From contig NZ_LGDG01000215.1 of assembly GCF_001279775.1 (NCBI RefSeq), positions 1-64,000 on the forward strand: DNA of 64,000 nucleotides, written 5' to 3'. This document shows, in pieces, positions 1-8,398 of this stretch. This DNA comes from Streptomyces sp. MMG1533 (GTDB taxonomy: Bacteria; Actinomycetota; Actinomycetes; Streptomycetales; Streptomycetaceae). The notes beneath the pieces are model-generated. The model made no database searches, had not been told where the DNA came from, and saw only the letters and a program-made list of their open reading frames with translations. Made by a program: the position numbers and the translations under genes. Within the stretch, counting starts at the first letter, position 1, and the number at the start of each line of letters is the position of its first letter.

Positions 1-1
1 A

Positions 2-181
2 CTGCGCACCGAATCCGGCGACATCTCGATCGGCGCCGCCCGCGGAGTCTCCGCCGCCCTGGACGCCGGCACCACCCACGGCCGGATCCACAACGCCCTC
101 CTGAACACCGACGGCGCCACCGCCCAGCTCGACATCCACGCCACCACCGCCCACGGCAACATCACCGCCCGCAGCCTCTGA
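2..181 (+). CDS. DUF4097-family beta-repeat protein, C-terminal end (partial)
   Basis: Only the last 59 codons lie in the window; the reading frame is open from base 2 and ends in TGA at 179-181. The peptide has the alternating pattern of the DUF4097 (putative adhesin) beta-helix family, with repeats of the type SGDISIG, THGRIHN and AHGNITA. Proteins of this family are usually extracytoplasmic or cytoplasmic beta-solenoids of unknown role and are common in Streptomyces. The next gene starts 12 bases after the stop, so the two may be co-transcribed. The family call rests on the repeat pattern only, because the N-terminus is outside the window. Confidence 0.7.
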   Translation: MRTESGDISIGAARGVSAALDAGTTHGRIHNALLNTDGATAQLDIHATTAHGNITARSL

Positions 182-193
182 GGAGCACCCACC

Positions 194-751
194 ATGAAGT
201 CGCCGCTCGCACAGAAGCCCGAGATGGCGACTTTGGCCACCCCTGGCCCCATCGCCTCCTTCATACGGTTTGTGATCTTCGGAGGTGGCATCGGAGTCCT
301 CTCCAGCTTCGCGGTACCGCTGTTGGCCATGACCATGCCCTGGGCGGTCTCGAACGCGATCATCACCGTCGCCTCCACTCTGCTGTGCACCGAACTCCAC
401 GCCCGCTTCACCTTCGCCAAAGGGCGCAGCGCCGGTTGGCGAGAGCACTGGCAGTCCGCGGGTTCGGCAACCGCCGCCTACGTGGCGACCAGCGTCGCCG
501 TTTACGTTTTGCATGTCGTGCAGCCCTTACCCGGCATGCTGACTGAGCAGATCGTCTACCTCGGCGCCTCCGGCCTCGCCGGCACAGCCCGCTTCATCGT
601 CCTGCGCCTTTACGTCTTCGCCAGCCGCCGCGGCCGGACCACACGACCGCTGATTCAGCAGCAGACGGTGGCTGTGCCCGTCCCGACGGCGCTGCGGCAG
701 TCACCGTGCACGACTTGGCCGAACAGGTCACGGCCACACATGGCGGCGTGA
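194..751 (+). CDS. GtrA-like small membrane protein
   Basis: 185 residues. The first 150 residues contain about four hydrophobic segments (roughly residues 20-42, 47-67, 88-108 and 115-140). An aromatic/basic stretch, ELHARFTFAKGR, lies between the second and third segments, as in the GtrA family (PF04138) of four-helix membrane proteins linked to polyprenyl-phosphate sugar transfer. A basic, low-complexity tail follows. The start is supported by AGGAG at 181-185, eight bases upstream. There is no glycosyltransferase partner nearby, so the substrate is unknown. The GtrA assignment is by topology and motif, not by strong identity. Confidence 0.6.
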   Translation: MKSPLAQKPEMATLATPGPIASFIRFVIFGGGIGVLSSFAVPLLAMTMPWAVSNAIITVASTLLCTELHARFTFAKGRSAGWREHWQSAGSATAAYVATSVAVYVLHVVQPLPGMLTEQIVYLGASGLAGTARFIVLRLYVFASRRGRTTRPLIQQQTVAVPVPTALRQSPCTTWPNRSRPHMAA

Positions 752-862
752 GAAGCTGTTGTCTTTCCGAGCTGAGGACAACGTTTCCGCTGGTCAGGCA
801 TAGGGTCGGCGATCCTGTGGGAGTGGTGGCCTGTTCTGTCGCCGCTGCTGTGGAGGTCATGG

Positions 863-1276
863 ATGCCGTCGGTCGTGGGGCTGCTGGAACAGCGCGAGCT
901 CGTCGCTCGCCGTCGCGTGGACGAGCTGCGGGAGGAGGCCGACCGCATCCAGGCTGAACTGGCCGTGGCGGAGCGGGACTGGAAGGAATGGGCCATCGCT
1001 CGCTCACGGGTGGGCGAGGTGCTTGCCCCGGCGGATGAGACCGGGCATGGCCACGACCGGGCCGACCGGACAGCACCGGCCGCCGACGGGCAGGCCGAGG
1101 AGGTATCGCCGACGCCGGAAGCGGCGAAGACGAAATCGCAGGTGCCGGTGTGGCGTTCCGGGCTTGCGTGGTCGGCGTTGTCGGTGGACTACCAGCGCAT
1201 CCTCACCGCGCTCGCGGACCGGGCCCGGCTCGGGCAAGGGCCGATGACCTGCCAGGAGATGGCCGCTTCGTTGTCA
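863..1276 (+). pseudogene. Truncated Streptomyces hypothetical protein (IS-associated)
   Basis: The start is good (GGAGG at 852-856). The first ~137 residues form an Arg/Glu-rich coiled-coil (VARRRVDELREEADRIQAEL), then a linker, then a conserved block with VWRSGLAWSALSVDYQRI and GQGPMTCQEMAA. I recognise this as a common streptomycete hypothetical that normally continues for several dozen more residues. At about 1276 the homology stops abruptly and sequence of a methyltransferase on the other strand begins, so the 3' end is lost. The formal ORF runs to 1315 through foreign sequence. Function unknown. Confidence 0.6.
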
Positions 1277-1461
1277 AAGCCCTGCTGTTCCAGCGCGTCC
1301 AGGGTTCGGCCGTAGCCGCAGTCGTAGTCGAGGATCGCGGCGTTTCGTTTGACGTTGTCCAGCCACGGTGTGTGCAGCGGGTGCGTGAATCGCTTCGTCG
1401 TGGCGGAGGCGTCCCAGTAAGCGGTCTGGCTGTCGAGATCGGACACGGCGGATGCCTCCAT
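1277..1461 (-). pseudogene. SAM-dependent methyltransferase, N-terminal fragment
   Basis: Reading leftward from the ATG at 1461, about 60 residues match the beginning of a class I methyltransferase: a YWD-containing start, then ILDYDCGYGRTLDALEQQGFDN. The usual SAM-binding motif I would be DYGCGYG, and here the first Gly is Asp. After GFDN (about 1277) the frame enters the truncated gene described at 863-1276. Only the first strand and motif I remain, so no activity is expected. It appears to be a junction product of two broken genes. Confidence 0.6.
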
Positions 1462-1481
1462 CGGCGTTTCGGGAAAGGTGG

Positions 1482-1805
1482 TCACGCTGCCACGGTCTCG
1501 GGGCGTTCGACGAGGTGGCCGCGTTCGAAGCGGGCTCCGGCGCGGACGAGGGCGACGAGTTGGGGTGCGTTGACCGCTCGCCAGCGCGCCTGGGCGGACT
1601 CGACGAGCTTGAAGACCATGGCAAGCGCGGCGGCCGCGCTGCCGGCGCCCTTGGTGACCTTGGTCCGCAGCCGTACCGTCGCGAAGGTCGATTCGATGGG
1701 ATTCGTTGTGCGCAGGTGAACCCAGTGCTCGGCCGGGAAGTCGTAGAACGCCATCAGCTCGTCCACGTCGTCGGTGATCTTCTTGACGGCCTTGGGCCAC
1801 TTCAC
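1482..1805 (-). pseudogene. IS256-family (mutator) transposase, C-terminal fragment
   Basis: 107 residues with the characteristic C-terminal block of IS256-type transposases: KWPKAVKKITDDVDELMAFY, HLRTTNPIESTFATVRLRT (containing the catalytic Glu region) and the AQARWRAVNAPQLVALVRAG tail. The N-terminal two thirds, including the first two catalytic Asp residues, are missing. Upstream sequence (1806-2075) shows no continuation. It lies immediately upstream of the methyltransferase fragment, both on the minus strand. Inactive remnant. Confidence 0.85.
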
Positions 1806-2075
1806 GCCGTAGGTTGGGTTGTGCTTGTCGACTCGTCAGACTTGGATCAGCCTCGCTGTCTTGGGGAGGCTTGTGGCCTGGGGAGAGGAACCACGGACGC
1901 GTTGTGGCTGATGCGGCCAGGGCCACGTTCCAGAGGGCCAAGAGGTTGTACGCCGACACCGCGCCCACCCCGGCCTCCTCCCCCGCGACGGCCCGGGCGG
2001 TATGCCGAGCAGGCCGCACTCGGCGGCCCTTTCGGCGTACCGCGGCGTGCGAGGTGATCCGAATGTGCCCGGTCC
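1806..2075. other. Spacer without recognisable gene
   Basis: Between the IS256 fragment and the lipase stop. The minus strand has an open frame, but the peptide is not recognisable and it is continuous with the shadow frame of the lipase. No RNA gene or repeat seen. Confidence 0.4.
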
Positions 2076-3404
2076 TCAGGGCTGCAGGGGCAGGCCGGCG
2101 CAGTTGGACGTGGCGGGCTCGCCGGTGAGGCGATCGGTGAGCCAGGAGATGGCCTCCTCCTGATCGGTGAGCAGGGGCGCGAAGTGGTTGATCAGCGCGC
2201 GGCCCACGTCGGGCAGGACCACGGGCTTGTAGGTGACATCGGCGCCTTTGCCGCACCAGTCCACGGCCAACTGGCGGGACTGCGCGTGGGGCACGAGGTT
2301 GTCGCTGGTGCCCGTTGCCAGGCGGACCGGACCGGACGGCCGGAGCGTGCCGATGCGCTGTTCGGCGAGGAACGCACGGAGGGCGGGTTCGGCCGCGATG
2401 ATGTCGCTGATGGGCCGCCCGTCGGTGGTCCAGTCCGTACTGTGCGCGGAGTTGTAGGCGAACAGCGCGTCCCCGACGCACATGGTGGACAGGTCGGTGA
2501 GGGCCGCGCGGCCCGCCGCGTTGAGGTGGGCGTCGGCGATCGGCCGCAGGGCCGGGTCGGACTGCAGAAAGCCGTTGACCGACCAGCCCAGTGCTCCGGC
2601 GAGGTCGCTGCCGTCGATGGCCTTGGTGACGTCGGCCAGGTCGGCGGGCGGCGCTCCGGAGTACGTACCGGCGAGGGTGATGTCGGGGGCGTAGACGGCT
2701 TGGAGCTCGGCGGCGGCCGCGGTGGCGCCGCCGCCCTGGCTGTAGCCGTACAGCGCCACGCGTGAGTCGGCGGTGACCGATGCCCCACTCAGGGAACGGG
2801 CCGCGCGGACGGCGTCCAGGACGGCGTGGGCCTCGTCGACACGGTTGACGTACGTATGGAGCCGGTCCGTGGTGCCGAGCCCGGCGTAGTCGGTGACCAC
2901 GACGGCGACGCCTCTGGCGAGCAGACGGTAGATGGCCAGGTCTTCGTAGCCGATGGAGACGGTCTCCCCGTTGAACTGGAGAGGGTGCTCGAGGCCGAGT
3001 GAGGCGGCGCACTGGTCGCCCTGTCCCATGGTGCCGGGCGCGACGGCCACCAACGGCCGCGCGCCTGCGCCCTCCCAGGCGGCGCTCGGTTCGATGTAGG
3101 CGCCGGTGACCGCGACGGGGACACCGTTGGAGTCCGTGGACTTGTACATCAGACGGGTGGCCTTGCCGGGCAACGGGCCGACGACGCCCGGCAGGCTCAG
3201 GGCGAGCGGGAGGGGCTCGCTGCGGACCAGCGCGCCGTCGGCGGACGGTAGGTCGGCAGGCGGGTTGTAGAACGCGGGGATGGTGACGCCGCGCGAGACC
3301 ACGGTGCCGGTGTCCGTGTTCGCGGCGGTGGCCGGGACGGCCGTGGCTCCGAGGCAGGCGGCAGCGGTGACGGTTGCTGCCACGATGCGGGCATGTGCGG
3401 GCAT
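2076..3404 (-). CDS. Secreted LIP-family lipase / alpha-beta hydrolase
   Basis: 442 residues from the ATG at 3404, which has GGAGG seven bases upstream (3411-3415). The longer frame to 3506 adds an Arg/Ser-rich stretch and is not preferred. The N-terminus is a Sec-type signal peptide (hydrophobic to about residue 25, ending AVPATAA). The body matches the secretory lipase family (PF03583, LIP). The nucleophile elbow is GYSQGG, the acid is probably Asp in GTSDNLVPH and the base His in INHFAP. Members hydrolyse triacylglycerols or steroid/drug esters outside the cell. Two Cys pairs near the C-terminus fit disulphides. The gene is monocistronic. Substrate not known. Confidence 0.85.
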   Translation of the reverse strand: MPAHARIVAATVTAAACLGATAVPATAANTDTGTVVSRGVTIPAFYNPPADLPSADGALVRSEPLPLALSLPGVVGPLPGKATRLMYKSTDSNGVPVAVTGAYIEPSAAWEGAGARPLVAVAPGTMGQGDQCAASLGLEHPLQFNGETVSIGYEDLAIYRLLARGVAVVVTDYAGLGTTDRLHTYVNRVDEAHAVLDAVRAARSLSGASVTADSRVALYGYSQGGGATAAAAELQAVYAPDITLAGTYSGAPPADLADVTKAIDGSDLAGALGWSVNGFLQSDPALRPIADAHLNAAGRAALTDLSTMCVGDALFAYNSAHSTDWTTDGRPISDIIAAEPALRAFLAEQRIGTLRPSGPVRLATGTSDNLVPHAQSRQLAVDWCGKGADVTYKPVVLPDVGRALINHFAPLLTDQEEAISWLTDRLTGEPATSNCAGLPLQP

Positions 3405-3973
3405 GGCGGACCTCCGGAGAGAAGGGAGGGCCGAGCTTCGTGTGCGGCTCGGTCGGTTGACGATCCGATGGAGCGGATGCGGCGGCGAGGAGGCCCGGTC
3501 GTCCAACCGCTGCTTCCCTTGCCGCTCTTAGACGGATTGTCAGGAGCGTAGCGGGCAGGGTGTTACCGGCGGTAGCAGGTGGAAGGTTACGTTTCAGTAA
3601 TATGTCAACGGGCGGCCACAACTGGCCGCTGTTTCATGAGGTCCGGGGTGTCCCGCCGCCCCGGACTCCAGCCGCGCGCAAACCCATCCGTACGGCACCC
3701 CGGAGCACATGGCCGCCGCCGCGCACCAGGTCGAGACGAACTACAGCCGCATCCGCCACAGAGCCCAGCAGCCCAGCAGCCCAGCGCCCCGATGGCGACC
3801 GGCATCCCCAGCACGACCGGCCACCAGCCAGCAGCCAGCAGCCAGCAGGAATCCTGGACCACACCACCAAACGCTGATGCGCAGCAGGGCCGGAGGCCAC
3901 CCGAACCACGGCTCCGCCGATCCGACTGGGACGACCGCTCAGCCCCGGCGTGCCTGCCTGCGGGGACAGGCCA
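3405..3973. other. Intergenic region with short CAG-rich repeats
   Basis: It holds the lipase upstream region and then a stretch with short tandem CAGC/CCAG repeats at about 3768-3790 and 3828-3851. A plus-strand peptide around 3680-3760 (PYGTPEHMAAAAHQVETNY) looks protein-like but cannot be assigned. I see no convincing gene. Confidence 0.4.
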
Positions 3974-4591
3974 TCACAGGCCGGCGAGGAGGTCGTCCAG
4001 CGGGGCGGGCACCTGGTCGGGGGCGAGGGCTTCGACCAGGAGGCGGCCATAGCGGATCTTGCGGCCCTTCTTCGTGCCGATGAAGCGCCGCAGTTGCTGG
4101 TGCCGGAGCCGGCCCTGCTGGGCGGGCTGCCGTACGAAGGTCTGCCAGGCGCGCAGTTCCCCCTCGGCCTGGACGATCTCCTCGACCCGCGCCGGGCCCA
4201 GCGCGCGGATGAGCTCGTCCTCCAGATCCGCCGTACAGACGAAGACGCCCGGGCGCGGCGCCCGGGCCGGGTTGAAGGCCCGGTCGAAGAAGGGTTTCTC
4301 GCGCTCGTCGCACAGACCGGTCAGGCGCAGACCGAGGCCGGACGTCCCGAGGAGCCCTGCGTAGCGGCCGACGCTCATCGCCCCGCCCATCGGCACCACG
4401 CACACCCCCTCGGCCGCCAGGTCACGACCCCGCCCCGCGGCCAGCGCCTCGACGGCCGCGAGGTCGCTCAGCCCTTCCAGCAGGACCGCCGTGTGCACCC
4501 CCAGGAGCTCCGCCAGCTCCCTCGCCGGCGCGCCGGAGCCACCGCCCGCCCAGCCTGTGACCTCGTCCCGGAACATGCGCATGTCGACCAT
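3974..4591 (-). CDS. Stand-alone TOPRIM-domain protein (OLD-nuclease-like)
   Basis: 205 residues, complete. The motif VLLEGLSDLAAVEAL (about residues 36-50) is the conserved-Glu signature of a TOPRIM domain, as in the C-terminal half of OLD-family nucleases (EGxSD). VVPMGGAMSVG and GLCDEREK follow the second and third TOPRIM strands, although the DxD acidic pair is only partly conserved (CDE). OLD proteins normally carry an N-terminal ABC ATPase. Here there is none, and no ATPase gene is adjacent, as for many streptomycete orphan TOPRIM proteins. It probably binds a divalent metal and nucleic acid; the biological role is unknown. Confidence 0.7.
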   Translation of the reverse strand: MVDMRMFRDEVTGWAGGGSGAPARELAELLGVHTAVLLEGLSDLAAVEALAAGRGRDLAAEGVCVVPMGGAMSVGRYAGLLGTSGLGLRLTGLCDEREKPFFDRAFNPARAPRPGVFVCTADLEDELIRALGPARVEEIVQAEGELRAWQTFVRQPAQQGRLRHQQLRRFIGTKKGRKIRYGRLLVEALAPDQVPAPLDDLLAGL

Positions 4592-5110
4592 GCCGGGAGT
4601 CTGCTACGCCCGCCGACGGCAGCGCACGCGATATTCGGCTGCGCGACCGCGCAGGCTCGGCCACCGGTCGCGCCATGGCCCAGCCTCCCCCGGCCGGCAC
4701 CCCGACGCCGTCCGCGCGGTCAACCAGCTCACCCCGGAGAACCGCCGGCGCGGCGGGCAACTGGGCAGCGCCCGCCCCGACGGTCCCTCCGACGGTCCGG
4801 CTGCTGCCCACCCGGCCTCAGCCACCGCAGCCGTAACGTTCGGTCTACGGCCTTGGTACTGGTGTGCTCTCGTATGCAACTGTCGCCGGTTCACCGAGGA
4901 ACCCAGCCTGTTGGTGACTGTTTGTAGTCGCTGGCTGCGTATCGGCTCCACCCCGGCCCTGATGTCCTGAGTCAGATACCAGCCGCGATAGGCTCGCAGG
5001 TGGCGTGGCGTCCTTTTGCTCTGGAGAGGCCCGCTGACGGAACGGGCGTGGCGGCGGGCATTCCGGAGAGTGAGTGTCCGCTCCGCCTGTCTCACGTACT
5101 GTGGCTTCGC
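4592..5110. other. Spacer upstream of the kinase gene, with left repeat copy
   Basis: No gene recognised. The only structure is the left copy of a direct repeat (4877-4950). Confidence 0.4.
4877..4950 (+). repeat. Direct repeat, left copy (flanks kinase gene)
   Basis: About 70 bases that recur in the same orientation at 6120-6189. Shared cores include GAGGAAC.CAGCCTGTTGGT and GCGTATCGGCTCC. The two copies bracket the 5111-6037 kinase gene. Identity is high in the cores and broken by small indels between them. Confidence 0.65.
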
Positions 5111-6037
5111 ATGACCGACTCCGAGATCGAGATCACCGCAGAGCTGGTGCACGATCTTCTCAAGGACCAGCATCCGGACCTCGCGGGGCTGCCCATCCGC
5201 GAGGTAGCGGGCGGCTGGGGCAACCAGATGTGGCGCCTTGGGGATGAGTTGGCCGTGCGCATGCCGCGCACGGAAGGGGCCCCGGATCTCCTGCGCAAGG
5301 AGTGCCGGTGGCTGCCCGTCCTGGCCCCGCGTCTTCCGCTCCCGGTTCCGACGCCTGTGCGGATAGGCGAACCGTCCGAGCGCTTTCCGAGGCCATGGAG
5401 CATCATGACGTGGGTTCGCGGAGAGCCACTGGACTCCACCTCGATCAGTCGCGGCGACCACGCGGCCGACACTCTGGCGGGTTTCCTCAGGGCGCTCCAT
5501 GTGGAGGCGCCCGCTGAGGCGCCGTCCAGTTCGGACCGCGGCGCTCACCCCAAGAAGTGCACGGGCGGCTTCGAGAAGTTCTTGCAAGCCATTGCCCCCG
5601 GCGGCTTTGCCGCCGACGTCCGGGCCGTCTGGGACGTCTGGGACGATGCCGTTGCGGCCCCCGAGTGGGAGGGCCCGCCGGTATGGCTGCACGGTGACCT
5701 CCATCCCGCGAATGTCGTCGTCTCGGACGGGACGCTCTCGGGCGTGATTGATTTCGATGCGATGTTCGCCGGAGATCCGGCGTGGGACCTGGCCGCCGCG
5801 TGGGTGCTGCTTCCCGCAGGCGCGGGCTCACGGTTCTTCGAGGTGTACGCGCATGCGGACGAGGCGACGGTCCGGCGCGCCCGAGGGTTGGCTGCTCTGA
5901 AAAGCCTCTTCCTCATCCTCATGGGACAGAACGGGGAACAGGGCCTTCCCGGCGGCAAGCCGACATGGGGACCCGCAGGCCGGGCGGCGCTCGACCGTGT
6001 TCTGACATCCAACGTGCGCTGGCCCTCTCCCGCATAG
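5111..6037 (+). CDS. Aminoglycoside-phosphotransferase-like kinase (APH family)
   Basis: 308 residues from the ATG at 5111. An in-frame ATG at 5000 would add 37 residues without homology, so the inner start is preferred although its ribosome site is weak. Protein-kinase-like fold of the APH family (PF01636): an N-lobe with GGWGNQMWRLGDELAVRMPR (ATP loop and Lys region), the Brenner motif HGDLHPANVVV with catalytic Asp, and the metal-binding GVIDFDAMFAGDP. Such genes phosphorylate hydroxyls of aminoglycosides or other small molecules; many orphan copies have no resistance role. It lies alone between two direct repeats, which suggests mobility or duplication. Confidence 0.85.
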   Translation: MTDSEIEITAELVHDLLKDQHPDLAGLPIREVAGGWGNQMWRLGDELAVRMPRTEGAPDLLRKECRWLPVLAPRLPLPVPTPVRIGEPSERFPRPWSIMTWVRGEPLDSTSISRGDHAADTLAGFLRALHVEAPAEAPSSSDRGAHPKKCTGGFEKFLQAIAPGGFAADVRAVWDVWDDAVAAPEWEGPPVWLHGDLHPANVVVSDGTLSGVIDFDAMFAGDPAWDLAAAWVLLPAGAGSRFFEVYAHADEATVRRARGLAALKSLFLILMGQNGEQGLPGGKPTWGPAGRAALDRVLTSNVRWPSPA

Positions 6038-6119
6038 GCCCCGCTCCCATCTCGGAGCGAGACGGACCATTTCAAGGCGTACTGCGGCTGGTGTCTGAGC
6101 AAGGACACCGGGACCTGTT

Positions 6120-6189
6120 CAACTTTCGCGGTTCGCCGAGGAACTCAGCCTGTTGGTCGCGTGTGACCGCCAGCGGCGTATCGGCTCCA
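6120..6189 (+). repeat. Direct repeat, right copy (flanks kinase gene)
   Basis: Right partner of 4877-4950, starting about 80 bases after the kinase stop codon. Same orientation as the left copy. Confidence 0.65.
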
Positions 6190-6282
6190 TGTCCCGCCGG
6201 CCTCTCTGATCGATGAAACCGTGGTTGGCGCTGAGATTGATCTTGATGCCGGTCCGACTGCTGGCCTCCTCTGGGCTGTCTC

Positions 6283-7395
6283 TCAGCCGGCGTGAAGGAT
6301 CCGAAAGCGATCGGGTTCCGCAGGATCTCGATCAACGACTTGGACCGGCGTCGAAGCCCATTGCCAGACGCTGATGCCTGGCGTGCGGGAGAACCGGATC
6401 TGCCCGCGGGTGCCTTCGACTGCAACGCGCGGCCAGGCTTCGGCAGTACGCGCCCGGTCCGCGCCATGAGAACGCAGCACATCGGCGAGGACGGCGACCG
6501 TGTCGTAGCCCTCGAAGGCGACGAAGGAGGGCGCTTCGGCCAGCCGCTCGCGCAGGGCCTTCTCGACTCGTGCACCGAGTGGGCTGAGGCGCTCGGGCAG
6601 GTAGCGCAGGAACGAAATCGCGGCGCTGTCGTCGCCCAGCAACGTCGCCCATTCGGCGAACTCCGGTTGCCCGGCCGGAGCACCGATCATGATCTCGGCG
6701 AGGCGCCGGTCGCGGCGGACGGACTTGACGATCGGCACGGCCGGCTCCGGGTGGCCGACCAGAAGAAGGAGGGCTGACGCGCGATTGTCGACGAGTGCGT
6801 TGCACACCGCCGTGGGGGTGAGCGCGCGCATGTCGAGTTCGATGACGGTGCCGCCGCGCGGGGCGAGGTAGTCCCACAGAATGCGGGCCCCAGATGCCCA
6901 GTAGACACTCGGCTGGGTCGCTACGGCGATTCGGCTGTGGCCCGCGCCGAGGAGGAAGTCCGCGTAGACCTGCCAGCCGCGCGACTGCGGCGGGGAGAGG
7001 CGCGCGACCCATTCCGTCGGCTGTTCGGTCAGCGCGTCGAGAACCGCTGACGAGCAGAGGAACGGCAGGCCGAGGACGTCGGCCCGGGCGGCAGCGGCGC
7101 GAGCGACGACGCTGTGATACTCCCCCGCCAAGGCAGCCACGCCCAGGCGAGCCAATTCATCCACGGCCGCCGAGGCCCTCTGCGGATCAGCCGCGGTGTC
7201 TCGGACCACCAGTTCGAGTGGTCTTCCGACGATCCCGCCGGCGTCATTGACTTCGCGAACGGCCAGCTCGAGTCCAGCGAGCAAGTGTTGGCCTGCCTCG
7301 ACCCAGCCAGGCCGAGTCAGCGGAACGAGTGCGCCGATCTGGACGGATGATCCGTCAGTCCGCTCCGCTCCAGGTGGCGATGGTGGCGCATTCAT
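6283..7395 (-). CDS. Periplasmic-binding-protein-like receptor (ABC branched-chain type), no signal peptide
   Basis: 370 residues. The sequence follows the Peripla_BP_6 / Leu-Ile-Val binding fold: IGALVPLTRPGWVEAGQHLL (strand 1), AVREVNDAGGIVGRPLELVV (first helix and strand), GEYHSVVARAAA (ligand loop), and FVAFEGYDTVAVLADVL near the C-terminus. It has no lipobox or signal peptide, because residues 1-18 are polar and proline rich. No permease or ATPase genes are adjacent, so it is not an obvious transporter part. It may be a cytoplasmic ligand sensor of the AmiC type. The ATG overlaps the last codons of the degenerate tniQ reading frame. Confidence 0.7.
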   Translation of the reverse strand: MNAPPSPPGAERTDGSSVQIGALVPLTRPGWVEAGQHLLAGLELAVREVNDAGGIVGRPLELVVRDTAADPQRASAAVDELARLGVAALAGEYHSVVARAAAARADVLGLPFLCSSAVLDALTEQPTEWVARLSPPQSRGWQVYADFLLGAGHSRIAVATQPSVYWASGARILWDYLAPRGGTVIELDMRALTPTAVCNALVDNRASALLLLVGHPEPAVPIVKSVRRDRRLAEIMIGAPAGQPEFAEWATLLGDDSAAISFLRYLPERLSPLGARVEKALRERLAEAPSFVAFEGYDTVAVLADVLRSHGADRARTAEAWPRVAVEGTRGQIRFSRTPGISVWQWASTPVQVVDRDPAEPDRFRILHAG

Positions 7396-8398
7396 GCGTT
7401 GGCGTCTCCCGTGTGACGATTCGGTCGCGGTTCGCCCGGATCGCAGGGTGGCAAGGCCCGGAAGTACGCGTTCATCTCATCTCGCCGTGGCGGGCGCACC
7501 TGGGTGACCATGCCGGACATTGCATCCACCGACATCGCCAACAGGCAACCGTTTATTTGTTCGCTGAGGCCGTTTCCGGACCAGGTCCGACGGGAGTTGG
7601 TGGGATCGATACCGACACGTTGGGCCGCCTCGGTCGGCAGCTGGGGGTGGTCTCGACCGTGAGGCGAGGCGAACAGGCCGGTGAGAACGACGGCTTCGGG
7701 ATAGGTGACCAGCTCGATCCGGGCCTCGGAGGGGCGATGAGGCGGTGGGGACCACCGAGCGGGTCCTCGCCCACACATCGAGCTGGCGGTGCCAACGCTG
7801 CCGAAGCGGCGGGCTGCTGACCCCCTTGGCGAACCACTGGACCAGGCGGTCGCGGGCGTCGAGGGAGGCCAGCGCGGTGGAGGAGTGGGATTCCCGGCAG
7901 ACGATCCGCTGATGTTGGCGGCTGGCCCGAAGAACCTCGGACAGCGGCGTGAGGCTGTGCTGCTCGTCTCCGAGAAGCCGGCGGTGATGCCCGTGGCAGA
8001 CACCTTCATGGTGAGGAGTGCTGCGGACAACGAGACCGCGGATGCGCCGGCGGACCGCGCAGGGGCGGCAGGCCGGGCGGCGCCGCGGCTCGATGACCTC
8101 CTCGGTGGCGGACGGCGGCAGCCGCCGGATGGGGTCGCCGATCGTGCCGAGCGGGCGCATCGCGTGGATCAGGGAGGCCGGACTCCGGCTGGTCAGGGCG
8201 GCGAGTCGCACCAGCCTCTCAGAGGTCCCGTAGCCGACTCGGTTCGTCACGGCGGTGCTGACGCGACGGGCCGATCAAAGACGTGAGGTGCCCGATGGTG
8301 AGGTGGTTGGCGTCGACGAGCCGGTTCAGGTAGGAGCCGATCGTCTCGCCGTGAACGGGTGGCGGGGCAAGCGGCAGAGCCCGCAGTCCGGCGGTCAC
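7396..8398 (-). pseudogene. tniQ: tniQ-family transposition protein, frameshifted
   Basis: It begins at GTG 8398 with LPLAPPPVHGETIGSYLNRL, the N-terminal TniQ signature. After about 8250 the homology jumps to another frame (VGYGTSERLVRLAALTSRSP, then a CxxC...CxxH zinc-knuckle region, CRPC and CHGH). After about 8000 it jumps again to a third frame (ARIELVTYPEAVVLTGLFAS, then WSGNGLSEQ). At least two frameshifts break it. TniQ proteins act as target-site adaptors in Tn7/Tn5053-like transposition. No TniA or TniB gene is present, so this is a relic of a lost element. Confidence 0.7.

Noticed and set aside
1189..3621. 810-codon minus-strand open frame spanning the left end
   Set aside because: Arg/Pro/Gly-rich shadow of the lipase gene in another frame; only its last part coincides with the methyltransferase fragment.
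3760..3855. CAGC/CCAG repeats as CRISPR array or minisatellite
   Set aside because: Units are only 4-7 bases without spacers; low-complexity sequence.
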